Positions 8,308 through 17,124 of a stretch of DNA of 64,000 nucleotides are shown one piece after another. Source of the stretch: Marivivens sp. (lineage in GTDB: Bacteria; Pseudomonadota; Alphaproteobacteria; Rhodobacterales; Rhodobacteraceae); the NCBI GenBank assembly GCA_024642115.1, contig JAHEBU010000001.1:496001-560000 (forward strand), in the 5' to 3' direction. The position numbers and the translations under genes were made by a program. The notes under the pieces were generated by a model. It ran no database searches and was not told the DNA's origin. It saw only the letters and a program-made list of their open reading frames with translations. Position 1 is the stretch's first letter. Every line of letters begins with the position of its first letter.

Positions 8308-9069
8308 ATGACTGAACTTCCGTTCGCGACCACCCGCAAGCTGGGCTTAGTCATTGACCTTGACACTTGCGTCGGCTGTCACGCCTGCGTCGTCAGTTGC
8401 AAGGGCTGGAATACTGAGAATTATGGCGTTCCCCTGTCGGATCAGGACCCGTTCGGGGCGACCCCATCTGGCACGTTCCTCAACCGCGTCCACAGCTACG
8501 AGGTGCAGCCCGACCATGGCGCCGCCCAGTTGATCCATTTCCCCAAATCCTGCCTGCATTGCGAAGACGCGCCCTGCGTGACTGTCTGCCCGACCGGGGC
8601 CAGTTACAAACGGGCAGAGGACGGGATCGTTCTGGTCAACGAAGAGGCCTGCATCGGGTGTTCCTTGTGCGCCTGGGCCTGTCCCTATGGCGCGCGGGAA
8701 CTGGATCAGGCGGCGGGCGTGATGAAGAAATGCACGCTCTGCGTCGATCGGATCTACAACGAAAACCTGCCTGAAGAGGACAGGGTGCCCGCCTGCGTGC
8801 GCACTTGCCCGTCAGGGGCGCGGCATTTCGGTGACCTGGGCGATGCGGAATCGGACGTGTCCGTTTTGGTGGCCAAGCGGGGCGGATTCGACCTGATGCC
8901 GGAACAAGGCACCAAACCGGTCAACAAATACCTGCCTCCCCGGCTCAAGGATGTGGCTCCTCAAATCGACATCCTCGCCCCGTTTCTGGAGCCCGTGAGC
9001 AAGGGGCCTAAAGGGTTCCTCGGTTGGCTCGACCGAGCGCTCAGCGCCTTGCCCGGCGAAGACCGTTAG
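8308..9069 (+). CDS. soeB: Sulfite dehydrogenase, iron-sulfur subunit SoeB
   Basis: Electron-transfer subunit (253 residues) of the DmsB/PsrB type with four [4Fe-4S] clusters. Seen: CVGCHACVVSCK near residue 20, CLHCEDAPCVTVCP near 87, CIGCSLCAWACP near 115, CTLCVDR near 140 and CVRTCPSGA near 165. It passes electrons from SoeA to the membrane subunit. The ATG follows GGAGGCGGGAGGACCCC, a strong ribosome site, so it can be translated independently of soeA despite the palindromes upstream. The soeC start follows its stop directly. Confidence 0.9.
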   Translation: MTELPFATTRKLGLVIDLDTCVGCHACVVSCKGWNTENYGVPLSDQDPFGATPSGTFLNRVHSYEVQPDHGAAQLIHFPKSCLHCEDAPCVTVCPTGASYKRAEDGIVLVNEEACIGCSLCAWACPYGARELDQAAGVMKKCTLCVDRIYNENLPEEDRVPACVRTCPSGARHFGDLGDAESDVSVLVAKRGGFDLMPEQGTKPVNKYLPPRLKDVAPQIDILAPFLEPVSKGPKGFLGWLDRALSALPGEDR

Positions 9070-9942
9070 ATGAATCCGGCACCGTCTGTCATCGCGTTCA
9101 CCACCTTTTCCGGACTTGGGTTCGGATTGTTGTTCTGGCTGGGGATCGGCATGCCCGCCCCGACCGGCCTGACCGCGTTCCTATATTTCGCTTTGGCCTA
9201 TGCGTTGGCGGCGGGCGGGCTGATGGCATCGACCTTTCACCTTGGCAGACCTGAACGGGCGATCCGCGCCTTTACCCAATGGCGAACAAGCTGGCTGAGC
9301 CGCGAGGCCTGGGCCGCAGTTGCCACGCTGATCGTCATGGCCGTCTTTGGGGCGGCGGCCACGTTCTGGGCGACTGCCCTTCCCGTCCTGGGGTGGATCG
9401 GGGCAGCCTTCGCCATGGCGACAGTCGTCACGACCTCGATGATCTACGCGCAGCTCAAAACCGTCCCCCGGTGGCGGCATTGGTCCACGCCTGCGCTGTT
9501 CGTGCTGTTGTCGTTGGGCGCGGGGGCACTGCTGGCGGGACAGACTATGGCCTGCCTGCCGCTGCTGGCCGCGGCGGGAACGGTGCAGGTCCATGCCTGG
9601 ATCAGCGGCGACACGCGGTTTGCCCGATCAGGCACGACGATGTCAACGGCGACAGGGCTGGGCGGGATCGGGACCGTCCGGGCGTTCGAACCGCCCCATA
9701 CGGGCACCAATTTCCTGCTCAAGGAATTCGTGTATGTAGTTGGCCGCCGCCACGCGGGCCGGTTGCGGATCATCGCCTTGCTGCTGGGATTCGGCATACC
9801 CATTCCGATACTGGTTCTGCCCGCTTCCCCTTGGCTGCTGATCATTGCCGCACTGTCACATGCGACGGGTGTCCTCGTGCTGCGCTGGCTGTTCTTTGCG
9901 CAGGCCGAACATGTGGTCGGCCTGTACTACGGCAAACGCTAG
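9070..9942 (+). CDS. soeC: Sulfite dehydrogenase, membrane anchor SoeC (DmsC family)
   Basis: Hydrophobic 290-residue protein with about eight predicted helices. It carries the DmsC-family segment STFHLGRPERAIRAF followed by WRTSWLSREAW. It anchors SoeAB to the inner face of the membrane and reduces quinone. The gene begins immediately after the soeB stop codon. It resembles the DmsC anchor rather than the NrfD/PsrC type, as described for SoeC. Its stop overlaps that of the convergent ABC ATPase gene by four bases. Confidence 0.88.
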   Translation: MNPAPSVIAFTTFSGLGFGLLFWLGIGMPAPTGLTAFLYFALAYALAAGGLMASTFHLGRPERAIRAFTQWRTSWLSREAWAAVATLIVMAVFGAAATFWATALPVLGWIGAAFAMATVVTTSMIYAQLKTVPRWRHWSTPALFVLLSLGAGALLAGQTMACLPLLAAAGTVQVHAWISGDTRFARSGTTMSTATGLGGIGTVRAFEPPHTGTNFLLKEFVYVVGRRHAGRLRIIALLLGFGIPIPILVLPASPWLLIIAALSHATGVLVLRWLFFAQAEHVVGLYYGKR

Positions 9943-10997
9943 CGGATCCGCTGTTCGGTGTCCGTATCGAACAGATAAACCTGAGCCGGATCGAAACCGA
10001 GGCCCACGGATGCCCCCGCCGGCATGGTCGTCTCACCCCGCTGTTCGACGATGATCCGCTCGCCCGTCGACGAGACGAGGTAGGCATACGAGACGCCGCC
10101 TAGGTTTTCGGTCATGTCGATGGTCAGCGCCGAGCCTGCGGGGTCTATCGTCAGGTGTTCGGGGCGCAGGCCCAGTGTGACCGTCTTGCCGATGTAGGCT
10201 GAGGGAACCGGGGCCGTCACGTTGGTCTTGAGCGCGGGAACGGCGATTCCGTCGGTCGTTACCTGCCCCGACATGAAGTTCATCGCAGGGCTGCCAATGA
10301 AGCCCGCGACAAATTTGTTGTCCGGGTCACGGTACAGATCCATCGGCTTGCCCGCCTGTTCGATCACCCCCTTGCGCAGGACGACAATCTTGTCAGCCAG
10401 CGTCATCGCCTCGACCTGGTCGTGGGTGACGTAGATCATCGTCGCGCCGATTTCCTTGTGAAGCCGGGCAATTTCAACGCGCATTTCGACCCGCAGTTCG
10501 GCATCCAGGTTGGACAGGGGTTCGTCGAACAGGAACACCTCGGGGCCACGGACGATGGCCCGTCCGATGCTGACCCGCTGCCGTTGTCCACCGGACAGGG
10601 CGGCAGGTTTGCGGGCGAGGTAGTCGTCGAGTTTGAGGATGCGCGACGCCTCGGCAACCTTCGCCTCGATCTGCGGCTTGGGGACGCCGTTCATCTTGAG
10701 CCCGAAACCCATGTTGTCGCGGACTGTCATGTGGGGGTACAGCGCGTAGGTCTGGAAAACCATCGCCACCCCCCGCTCGGACGGATCAAGGCGGGTCACG
10801 TCCCGCACGCCAATCTTGATAGACCCGGCTGTCGTAGCCTCCAGCCCTGCGACCATCCGCAGGAGGGTCGATTTTCCGCAACCCGAGGGGCCGACAAACA
10901 CGCAGAATTCGCCATTTTCGATCTCAAGGTCCACGCCATGAATGACCTGCGTTTCGCCGTATTTCTTGATGACCTTGTTCAGGATGACACCAGACAT
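9939..10997 (-). CDS. Sugar ABC transporter ATPase (MalK/UgpC type)
   Basis: 352-residue ATPase with Walker [10 protein letters not shown], signature LSGGQRQRV, Walker [13 protein letters not shown] and switch His in YVTHDQVEA, plus the C-terminal regulatory TOBE-type domain with the family pattern GLRPEHLTI. It follows the iclR gene directly (TGA then ATG). It most likely powers the importer encoded by the divergent binding protein and permease genes at 11948-15055, which lack an ATPase of their own. Confidence 0.92.
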   Translation of the reverse strand: MSGVILNKVIKKYGETQVIHGVDLEIENGEFCVFVGPSGCGKSTLLRMVAGLEATTAGSIKIGVRDVTRLDPSERGVAMVFQTYALYPHMTVRDNMGFGLKMNGVPKPQIEAKVAEASRILKLDDYLARKPAALSGGQRQRVSIGRAIVRGPEVFLFDEPLSNLDAELRVEMRVEIARLHKEIGATMIYVTHDQVEAMTLADKIVVLRKGVIEQAGKPMDLYRDPDNKFVAGFIGSPAMNFMSGQVTTDGIAVPALKTNVTAPVPSAYIGKTVTLGLRPEHLTIDPAGSALTIDMTENLGGVSYAYLVSSTGERIIVEQRGETTMPAGASVGLGFDPAQVYLFDTDTEQRIR

Positions 10998-11798
10998 TCA
11001 CTTGACCCCCGTTGATTGATCGGCTGTGTCGGGAAAGCGCCAGTTCTGGGCGTCCCGCGCGATGAGTGTGGCCGCATCCCGCAACAGCGGAACGAGCTTT
11101 TCCAGCCCGGCCAGATTGGTCCGCCGGGTGACGCTGGTGACCGAAATGGCGCCGATGACCCGGCCACGTTCGGTCAGAATCGGGACAGCGACGCAGATGA
11201 TGCCCGGTTCGTGCTCTTCGCGGTCAAACCCGTAGCCGTTGGCGCGGATGTCGGCCAGTTCAGTCCGTAGCGCGGCCTCGGTCGTCAGGGTCTTTGGCGT
11301 GAAGCAATGAAAGGATTGCTGGGTTATGACCTTGTCCAAAACCGCAGCGTCCAGAAACGCCAGCATCGCCTTGCCGACCCCGGTGCAATACGCAGGACCG
11401 ATCTTGCCCGCCTGGCTGAACATCTCGACAGGTTGGGCGGCGTTGCGTTTGTCGACGTAAAGGACCTGAGCGTGGTCGAGCTGCGCCAGATGCACCGTCT
11501 CGCCAACCTCGCGGCTCAGCCGGTCGATATGGGGGCGGGCGATTGGGGCAAGTGACGATTGTGCCCAGGCGGCATGGGCCAGCCGAACCAGCCTGACACC
11601 CGGCGCATAGGTCGCCCGATCGGGATCGTAGGCCAGCATCCCCTGATTGGTCAGCGTCTGTACGAATCGGTAAAGCGTCGCCTTGGGAAAAACCGACTGG
11701 TCCAGCAGTTCGGAAAACCGGACGGGCCGCCCAAAGGCCGCCACTTGATCCAGCACCTCGAGCGCCTTTCCTACCGTGCCATCACCGGCTGCGGCCAT
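10998..11798 (-). CDS. IclR-family transcriptional regulator
   Basis: 266-residue regulator: N-terminal winged helix (TVGKALEVLDQVAAFG, then FSELLDQSVFPKATLYRFVQ) and C-terminal ligand-binding domain (IGPAYCTGVGKAMLAFLD, then GYGFDREEHEPGIICVAVPI). I chose the ATG at 11798 because GGGAGGATGACCGG stands just upstream; an in-frame ATG at 11861 would add 21 poorly conserved residues and overlap a putative promoter. It is divergent from the galactoside importer and hydrolase operon, which it probably controls, and is co-transcribed with the ATPase gene. The inducer is not evident; a galactose-pathway metabolite is the reasonable guess. Confidence 0.9.
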   Translation of the reverse strand: MAAAGDGTVGKALEVLDQVAAFGRPVRFSELLDQSVFPKATLYRFVQTLTNQGMLAYDPDRATYAPGVRLVRLAHAAWAQSSLAPIARPHIDRLSREVGETVHLAQLDHAQVLYVDKRNAAQPVEMFSQAGKIGPAYCTGVGKAMLAFLDAAVLDKVITQQSFHCFTPKTLTTEAALRTELADIRANGYGFDREEHEPGIICVAVPILTERGRVIGAISVTSVTRRTNLAGLEKLVPLLRDAATLIARDAQNWRFPDTADQSTGVK

Positions 11799-11850
11799 CC
11801 GGTCATCCTCCCGATTTGCGGCGCGACCTGTTTCCTCCCGCGCTCGACTG

Positions 11851-11916
11851 TTGACAAGCATAGGCGAGTCGCGGTTATGATTTCAATATTCAAAACATGG
11901 TTTCATATAGTGGAAC
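11851..11916 (+). promoter_or_regulatory. Candidate promoter and IclR operator for the galactoside operon
   Basis: TTGACA at 11851-11856, then TTATGA (11875-11880) or TATGAT (11876-11881) at 18-19 bases spacing, forms a plausible sigma-70 promoter. Downstream, GTTTCATATAGTGGAAC at 11900-11916 is an imperfect 17-bp palindrome (GTTtCA/TGgAAC) like IclR-family operators. Lying after the expected start site, it would block elongation or clearance. Inference only. Confidence 0.4.
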
Positions 11917-11947
11917 TAAAGTTTTGACGCAACTAAGGGAGGACACC

Positions 11948-13180
11948 ATGTTGCAATTCAAGAAGGGCGCCGTTCTGGCGCTTGCTTTGCTGTCGGGAAC
12001 GAGTGCCATCGCCCAACAGCGCACCATCACCTACTATACCGACTACGATCCGATTCCACTGGCCGCCATGGAAGCGCTGATCGCCGATTTCGAAGCAGCC
12101 AACCCCGATATCAAGGTCACGCTTCAGAACTTTGACCACGAAGGCTACAAGACCGCGATCCGCAACTTCCTGACCACCGACGCCCCCGATCTGGCGAACT
12201 GGTATGCAGGCAACCGGATGGCGCCCTTTGTCAACGCGGGTCAGTTCATGGACGTCTCGGACGTGTGGGCCGCCAACGATCTGGGCACCTCACTCGCCTC
12301 TGCTCAGGCATCCATGACCATCGACGGCAAGCAGTGGGGCGTGCCCTACACCTATTACCAGTGGGGCATCTATTATAACAAATCCGTCTACGATCAGGTC
12401 GGCGCCAAGGTTCCCGCCACATGGGACGAATTCATCGCCAACTGTGAGCTGTTCAAGGCCGCTGGCATCGACTGCCTGACCACCGGCACCTCGGCGCTGT
12501 GGCCCGGAGCCGGGATTTTCGACTATCTCGACCTGCGGACCAACGGCTATGACTACCACATGTCGCTGACCGCCGGGAAAACCCCTTGGACCGATCAGGG
12601 CGTGCGCAACACCTTCGCCGAATGGGCCAAGGTCCAGCCCTACATCACCGCCAACCACGCTGCTATTGACTGGCAGGATGCGGCGGCACTGATGGTTCAG
12701 GGCAAGGCTGCAAACTATGTCATGGGCAACTTTGCCGTGGGCGTTCTCAAAGAAGGCGGCATGACCAACGACACGCTGGGCTTTATGGCCTTCCCGACGA
12801 TCAATCCCGACGTCGTGCGTGCCGAAGAAGCGCCAACCGACACCGTCCACATCCCGGCCGGTGCCAAGAACCCCGAGGATGCCAAGACGTTCCTCGCCTA
12901 CATGGCGTCGGCAGAAGCGCAGACCAAATGGAACGCGGCCGTTGGCCAGCTGCCCATCAACGCGGGTTCGACCGTGGATACCTCTGACCCGTTCCTTTCG
13001 GCCGGGTTCGAGCTGCTGTCGACCACCAAGGGCGGCATCGCCCAGTTCTTTGACCGGGATGCCCCGGCAGAGATGGCCAAGATCGGCATGGAAGGGTTCC
13101 AGGAATTCATGGTCTATCCCGACCATCTGGACGACATCCTGAACCGTTTGGAAGAAGCGCGTCAGCGCATCTACAAGTGA
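11948..13180 (+). CDS. Extracellular sugar-binding protein of ABC transporter
   Basis: Family 1 solute-binding protein of 410 residues. A Sec signal peptide (MLQFKKGAVLALALLSGTSA, cleaved near AIAQ) directs it to the periplasm. The mature part starts QRTITYYTDYDPIPLAAMEA, and WGVPYTYYQWGIYYNKS matches the family's hinge region. The ATG at 11948 is preceded by AAGGGAGGACACC. Context (alpha- and beta-galactosidase, galactose catabolism) suggests binding of a galactoside such as melibiose- or raffinose-type sugars. The next gene is 106 bases away, behind a strong hairpin. Confidence 0.9.
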   Translation: MLQFKKGAVLALALLSGTSAIAQQRTITYYTDYDPIPLAAMEALIADFEAANPDIKVTLQNFDHEGYKTAIRNFLTTDAPDLANWYAGNRMAPFVNAGQFMDVSDVWAANDLGTSLASAQASMTIDGKQWGVPYTYYQWGIYYNKSVYDQVGAKVPATWDEFIANCELFKAAGIDCLTTGTSALWPGAGIFDYLDLRTNGYDYHMSLTAGKTPWTDQGVRNTFAEWAKVQPYITANHAAIDWQDAAALMVQGKAANYVMGNFAVGVLKEGGMTNDTLGFMAFPTINPDVVRAEEAPTDTVHIPAGAKNPEDAKTFLAYMASAEAQTKWNAAVGQLPINAGSTVDTSDPFLSAGFELLSTTKGGIAQFFDRDAPAEMAKIGMEGFQEFMVYPDHLDDILNRLEEARQRIYK

Positions 13181-13187
13181 CCCCTCA

Positions 13188-13224
13188 GCGGCGGCCGGAT
13201 ATTCCGGCCGCCGCGCCCATTTTT
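13188..13224 (+). terminator. Strong hairpin with T-tract after the binding protein gene
   Basis: A perfect 12-bp stem GCGGCGGCCGGA/TCCGGCCGCCGC with loop TAT (13188-13214), followed nine bases on by TTTTT (13220-13224). It fits an intrinsic terminator that leaks into the permease genes, or an mRNA-stabilising hairpin keeping the binding protein in excess. Confidence 0.75.
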
Positions 13225-13286
13225 CAACGATCCCCCAATTCGTTAGTCGCTTTGTCGAACCCAATCCAACGGCGGGAGGGCCGGAC

Positions 13287-14210
13287 ATGACCGTTGCATT
13301 CACCGATGCCGAAAAACCGCAAAGGTCCTGGTGGCGCTCCAACCAGCAATGGCTGACGCCTTGGCTGTTTCTGGCTCCAGGTCTGGCGATGTTCATCCTC
13401 TATGTGATCTGGCCGATCTTTTCCTCGTTCCAACTGTCGCTTTACGATTACGACGGACTGGGGACCAAGGTCTGGCTGGGCTGGGACAACTACAAGGAAC
13501 TGTTCGGCGACCGGGCGTTCAAGACATCGCTCAAGAACAACGTGATCTGGTTGGTCATGTATATGCTGGCCGTGCCGCTTGGTTTGGCCATCGCCATATT
13601 CCTCAACCAGACGGTGCGGGGCATCCGCATCTACAAGTCTTTGTTCTTCTTCCCTTTCGTGATTTCGCAGGTTGTCGTCGGCCTGATCTTTTCATGGTTT
13701 TATGCGCCAAACTTTGGCCTGCTCTACAAGTTGACCGAGATGCTTACGGGCAAAGGTACAGCGATTCTGGCCAATCCGGAGTTGGCGACCTACGGCATCA
13801 TCGCCGCGGGGCTGTGGCCGCAGATCGCCTATTGCATGATCCTGTATCTGACTGGCCTGAACAACGTCGCCCCCGACCAGATTGAGGCGGCGCGGTTGGA
13901 TGGGGCAAAGGGGCTCAAGATGCTGTGGTATGTCATCCTGCCCCAGTTGCGCCCAGCGACATTTATCGCTGTGGTGGTGACGGTCATCGGTGCGCTGCGG
14001 TCCTTTGACCTTGTGTCGATCATGACCAACGGCGGGCCATTCGGATCGACCCGGGTGCTGTCCTATTACATGTATGAACAAGCCCTGTCTGAATACGGCT
14101 ACCGAATGGGATACGGGGCGGCTATCGCCGTCGTTCTGTTCGGGATCATGATGATCTTCATCTCTGGCTTTGTCTGGAAGATGGTCCGGGACGAGCGGGG
14201 GAACCGCTGA
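13287..14210 (+). CDS. Sugar ABC transporter permease (MalF/UgpA type)
   Basis: 307-residue inner-membrane permease with about six helices and the EAA loop QIEAARLDGAKGLKMLWYVI contacting the ATPase. The N-terminal TPWLFLAPGLAMFILYVIWP is typical of MalF/UgpA-like subunits. The ATG at 13287 follows GGCGGGAGGGCCGGAC. The stop overlaps the next start by one base (TGATG). It pairs with the next permease to form the channel for the binding protein at 11948. Confidence 0.92.
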   Translation: MTVAFTDAEKPQRSWWRSNQQWLTPWLFLAPGLAMFILYVIWPIFSSFQLSLYDYDGLGTKVWLGWDNYKELFGDRAFKTSLKNNVIWLVMYMLAVPLGLAIAIFLNQTVRGIRIYKSLFFFPFVISQVVVGLIFSWFYAPNFGLLYKLTEMLTGKGTAILANPELATYGIIAAGLWPQIAYCMILYLTGLNNVAPDQIEAARLDGAKGLKMLWYVILPQLRPATFIAVVVTVIGALRSFDLVSIMTNGGPFGSTRVLSYYMYEQALSEYGYRMGYGAAIAVVLFGIMMIFISGFVWKMVRDERGNR

Positions 14211-15055
14211 TGTTTCCGCGCCCCATCGCCCAAAGCACGCCGGCCGTCCGAGGCCTGTACCAGATAGCCTTGCCCATCGCGCTGATCCTGTGGCTGTTCC
14301 CTTTGCTGGGGGTTGCCATGACCTCGGTCCGGCCCGCGTCGGACCTTGCCCAAGGGAACTACTTTGGCCTGCCGTCGTCGTTCGCTTGGCACAACTATGT
14401 CGAAGTGTTCCAGAATTCGCCCATCGGGCGCTACATCTTCAATTCGTTCAAGGTGACCATCCCGACCGTGATCGGCACGCTGGTCCTGTCCTGCATGACC
14501 GGCTTTGCCCTCGGCATCTACAGGTTCAAGGGCAACCTGTTGATTTTCTTCATGTTCGTGGCGGGGAACTTTGTGCCCTTCCAGATCCTGATGGTGCCGG
14601 TACGCGACCTTACTTTTGGCATGGGCCTATATAATACGACGATGGGACTGGCGCTGTTTCACATCGCCTTCCAGACCGGGTTCTGCACGCTCTTCATGCG
14701 CAATTTTATCTCGGCCCTGCCCCGCGAACTGATCGAGGCGGCCCGGGTCGAAGGTGTGGCTGAATGGCAGATCTTCTGGTATATCGTCCTGCCCCTGATG
14801 CGGCCTGCCATTGCCGCGCTGGCGGTGCTGGTGTTCACGTTCATCTGGAACGACTTTTTCTGGGCGACCGTGCTGACCACAAGCGCCAGCACCCAACCCG
14901 TGACGGCCGGTCTATCTTCGCTCAACGGCCAGTGGATCGCCGCGTGGCAACTGGTGTCAGCCGGATCGATCATCGCTGCCTTGCCCCCGGTCCTTATGTT
15001 CTTTCTCATGCAGCGGCACTTTATCGCCGGGCTGACCCTGGGAGCCGTCAAGTAA
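14210..15055 (+). CDS. Sugar ABC transporter permease (MalG/UgpE type)
   Basis: 281-residue permease with about six helices, EAA loop LIEAARVEGVAEWQIFWYIV, and the C-terminal ending RHFIAGLTLGAVK that is characteristic of MalG-like subunits. It starts in a TGATG overlap with the upstream permease and ends in a TAATG overlap with the alpha-galactosidase gene, so transport and hydrolysis are translationally coupled. Confidence 0.92.
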   Translation: MFPRPIAQSTPAVRGLYQIALPIALILWLFPLLGVAMTSVRPASDLAQGNYFGLPSSFAWHNYVEVFQNSPIGRYIFNSFKVTIPTVIGTLVLSCMTGFALGIYRFKGNLLIFFMFVAGNFVPFQILMVPVRDLTFGMGLYNTTMGLALFHIAFQTGFCTLFMRNFISALPRELIEAARVEGVAEWQIFWYIVLPLMRPAIAALAVLVFTFIWNDFFWATVLTTSASTQPVTAGLSSLNGQWIAAWQLVSAGSIIAALPPVLMFFLMQRHFIAGLTLGAVK

Positions 15056-17124
15056 TGCAGACCTGGCGGATCGACACTGCGCAGCAGACGCTTGTTCTGG
15101 CATCGGACGATGGGGCCATACCGGTGTGCGCCTATTGGGGCCCGCCATTGCCGGCGGACGAGAACCTTGTCGCGTTGACCCGATCGGGTGAGCGGGACTT
15201 GACCGGCGGGATGCTGGACCTCCTTCCCCCTCTGTCGCTCTGTCCCGAAGAGCGCCGATCCTGGGCCGGACAGCCGGGGCTGATAGTGTCACGGACTGGC
15301 CAACCTCTCAGGCCACAATTCACCGCCTGCCACCAGTTGGCCGAAGATGGTCTGGCCCTGCGGGTCAAGGATCCGGCACTTGGCCTGACCTTGACCTTTC
15401 GCATCCTGTCCACCCCGGACGGCATCATCTCCGCCACGACCGAATTGGAAGCTTCAGATTCGGTCGAGGTTCACTGGCTTGCCGCCCCCGTCCTGCCCGC
15501 ACCCGATGCGTCCGATCAGATCATCGACGTGTCGGGCCGCTGGATCGGGGAATTCCAGTTGAACCGCACGCCATGGACCGCCGGCATCCGCCTGCGCGAG
15601 GCACGAACTGGTCGGTCAGGGCATGAACATCCGCCCTATGCGATCCTGACCGAAGGCGGCACGACCAACACGCAAGGCAACGCCTATGGTATGCACTATG
15701 GCTGGTCGGGCGGACACCGCATGGTGGCCGAGGAACTCCCGGATGGCCGCCGCCAGATGCAGTGGGGCCATGCAGGCGGGTCGATGGGTTCGGGCACCCG
15801 CTTTGCGACGGCACCCGTCCTGCTATCGTTTTCCACGACCGGCTTGAACGGCCTTGCCATCCAGATGCAGCGGCACATCCGCGATACCGTCGTCCAATGG
15901 ACCGACGCACACCGCCCTCGCCCCATCCATTACAACTGTTGGGAAGCGATCTATTTCGATCACGATCTGTCCGCCCTGTGCGCCATCGCGGACAAGGCCG
16001 TCGCCCTGGGCGCGGAACGGTTCGTTCTTGATGACGGATGGTTCGGCAAGCGCGACAACGACCTGTCGAGCCTTGGCGACTGGACCATCGACCGGCGCAA
16101 ATGGCCTGACGGCCTGACCCCGCTGATCGACCATGTCAAATCGCTAGGCATGACCTTTGGCCTGTGGTTCGAACCCGAGATGGTGAACCCGGACAGCGAC
16201 CTGTACCGCGCCCACCCCGACTGGGCTCTCGGCCCCGCCGATCAGGTCCTTGGGCGGCACCAGATGGTGCTGGACATGGCGAACCCGGAGGTGCGGACCT
16301 ACCTTTTTGATGTCATCGCCGCGATCCTGTCGACCCACGACATTGACTATATCAAATGGGACCACAATCGTCTGTTGCCGGTGTCCGACGCGGCCCAGAC
16401 GAGCGGGATCTACGACCTGCTGGCCCGGCTGCGGGTGGCCTTTCCATCGATCGAAATCGAAAGCTGTTCGTCCGGCGGCGGCCGGATCGATGCGGGGATC
16501 CTCGCCTACACGCACCGCGTCTGGCTGTCGGATTCCAACGACGCCCTCGAACGGTTGCGCATCCAGCATGACGCGGCCCTGTTCCTGCCCGCTGCCGTCA
16601 CCGGCAGCCATGTCGGGCCACGCAAATCTCACACTTCGGGCCGGGTCCTGCCGATGGCATTTCGGGCATGGGTGGCCGCGCAGCGGCACATGGGGTTTGA
16701 AATGGACCCCCGCGAACTGACCGAAGACGAGGAGGCGACGCTGACCGCGGTCACCGCGTGGTTTAAGGAAAATCGCGGCTGGATGATGGCAGCCGACATT
16801 CTGAGATTGGACAGCGCGGACCCTTCGGTAATCGCTGAACTGCAACTTTCCGCCAGTGGGGACCGCTTTGTCATCTTTGCAGGCCAGTCAGAGACGTCGA
16901 CCCAGATCCTGCCGCGCCCCCTGCGCCTCACCGGATTGGACCCGCAGGCCACTTATGAGCTGACATTGCGAAATCCGGGCGACCGAACCCGCCAAAGCCG
17001 GGGACACCTGGCATTCAAGGAGGGGCCGGTTCACCTATCAGGGCAGGCGTTGATGGCCAAGGGCATCCAGTTGCCGGTCGCATGGCCGGCGACGATGTGG
17101 GTGGTCGAAGGGGTCCGGCAATGA
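15055..17124 (+). CDS. Alpha-galactosidase (glycoside hydrolase family 36)
   Basis: 689-residue cytoplasmic GH36 enzyme (no signal peptide). An N-terminal beta-sandwich precedes the TIM barrel with YNCWEAIYFD, FVLDDGWFGKRDND and TFGLWFEPEMVNPDSD. The predicted nucleophile Asp is in DYIKWDHNR, and the acid/base Asp is in WLSDSNDALERL after ESCSSGGGRIDAG. It releases galactose from imported alpha-galactosides. It starts at the ATG overlapping the permease stop; the stop overlaps the next ATG (ATGA at 17121). The longer open frame upstream lies inside the permease gene and is not used. Confidence 0.95.
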   Translation: MQTWRIDTAQQTLVLASDDGAIPVCAYWGPPLPADENLVALTRSGERDLTGGMLDLLPPLSLCPEERRSWAGQPGLIVSRTGQPLRPQFTACHQLAEDGLALRVKDPALGLTLTFRILSTPDGIISATTELEASDSVEVHWLAAPVLPAPDASDQIIDVSGRWIGEFQLNRTPWTAGIRLREARTGRSGHEHPPYAILTEGGTTNTQGNAYGMHYGWSGGHRMVAEELPDGRRQMQWGHAGGSMGSGTRFATAPVLLSFSTTGLNGLAIQMQRHIRDTVVQWTDAHRPRPIHYNCWEAIYFDHDLSALCAIADKAVALGAERFVLDDGWFGKRDNDLSSLGDWTIDRRKWPDGLTPLIDHVKSLGMTFGLWFEPEMVNPDSDLYRAHPDWALGPADQVLGRHQMVLDMANPEVRTYLFDVIAAILSTHDIDYIKWDHNRLLPVSDAAQTSGIYDLLARLRVAFPSIEIESCSSGGGRIDAGILAYTHRVWLSDSNDALERLRIQHDAALFLPAAVTGSHVGPRKSHTSGRVLPMAFRAWVAAQRHMGFEMDPRELTEDEEATLTAVTAWFKENRGWMMAADILRLDSADPSVIAELQLSASGDRFVIFAGQSETSTQILPRPLRLTGLDPQATYELTLRNPGDRTRQSRGHLAFKEGPVHLSGQALMAKGIQLPVAWPATMWVVEGVRQ

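Noticed and set aside
5404-9942. DMSO, polysulfide or thiosulfate reductase instead of sulfite dehydrogenase
   Set aside because: The catalytic subunit has no Tat signal and the operon lies beside xsc and a sulfite exporter; SoeABC fits better, though activity is not proven by sequence.
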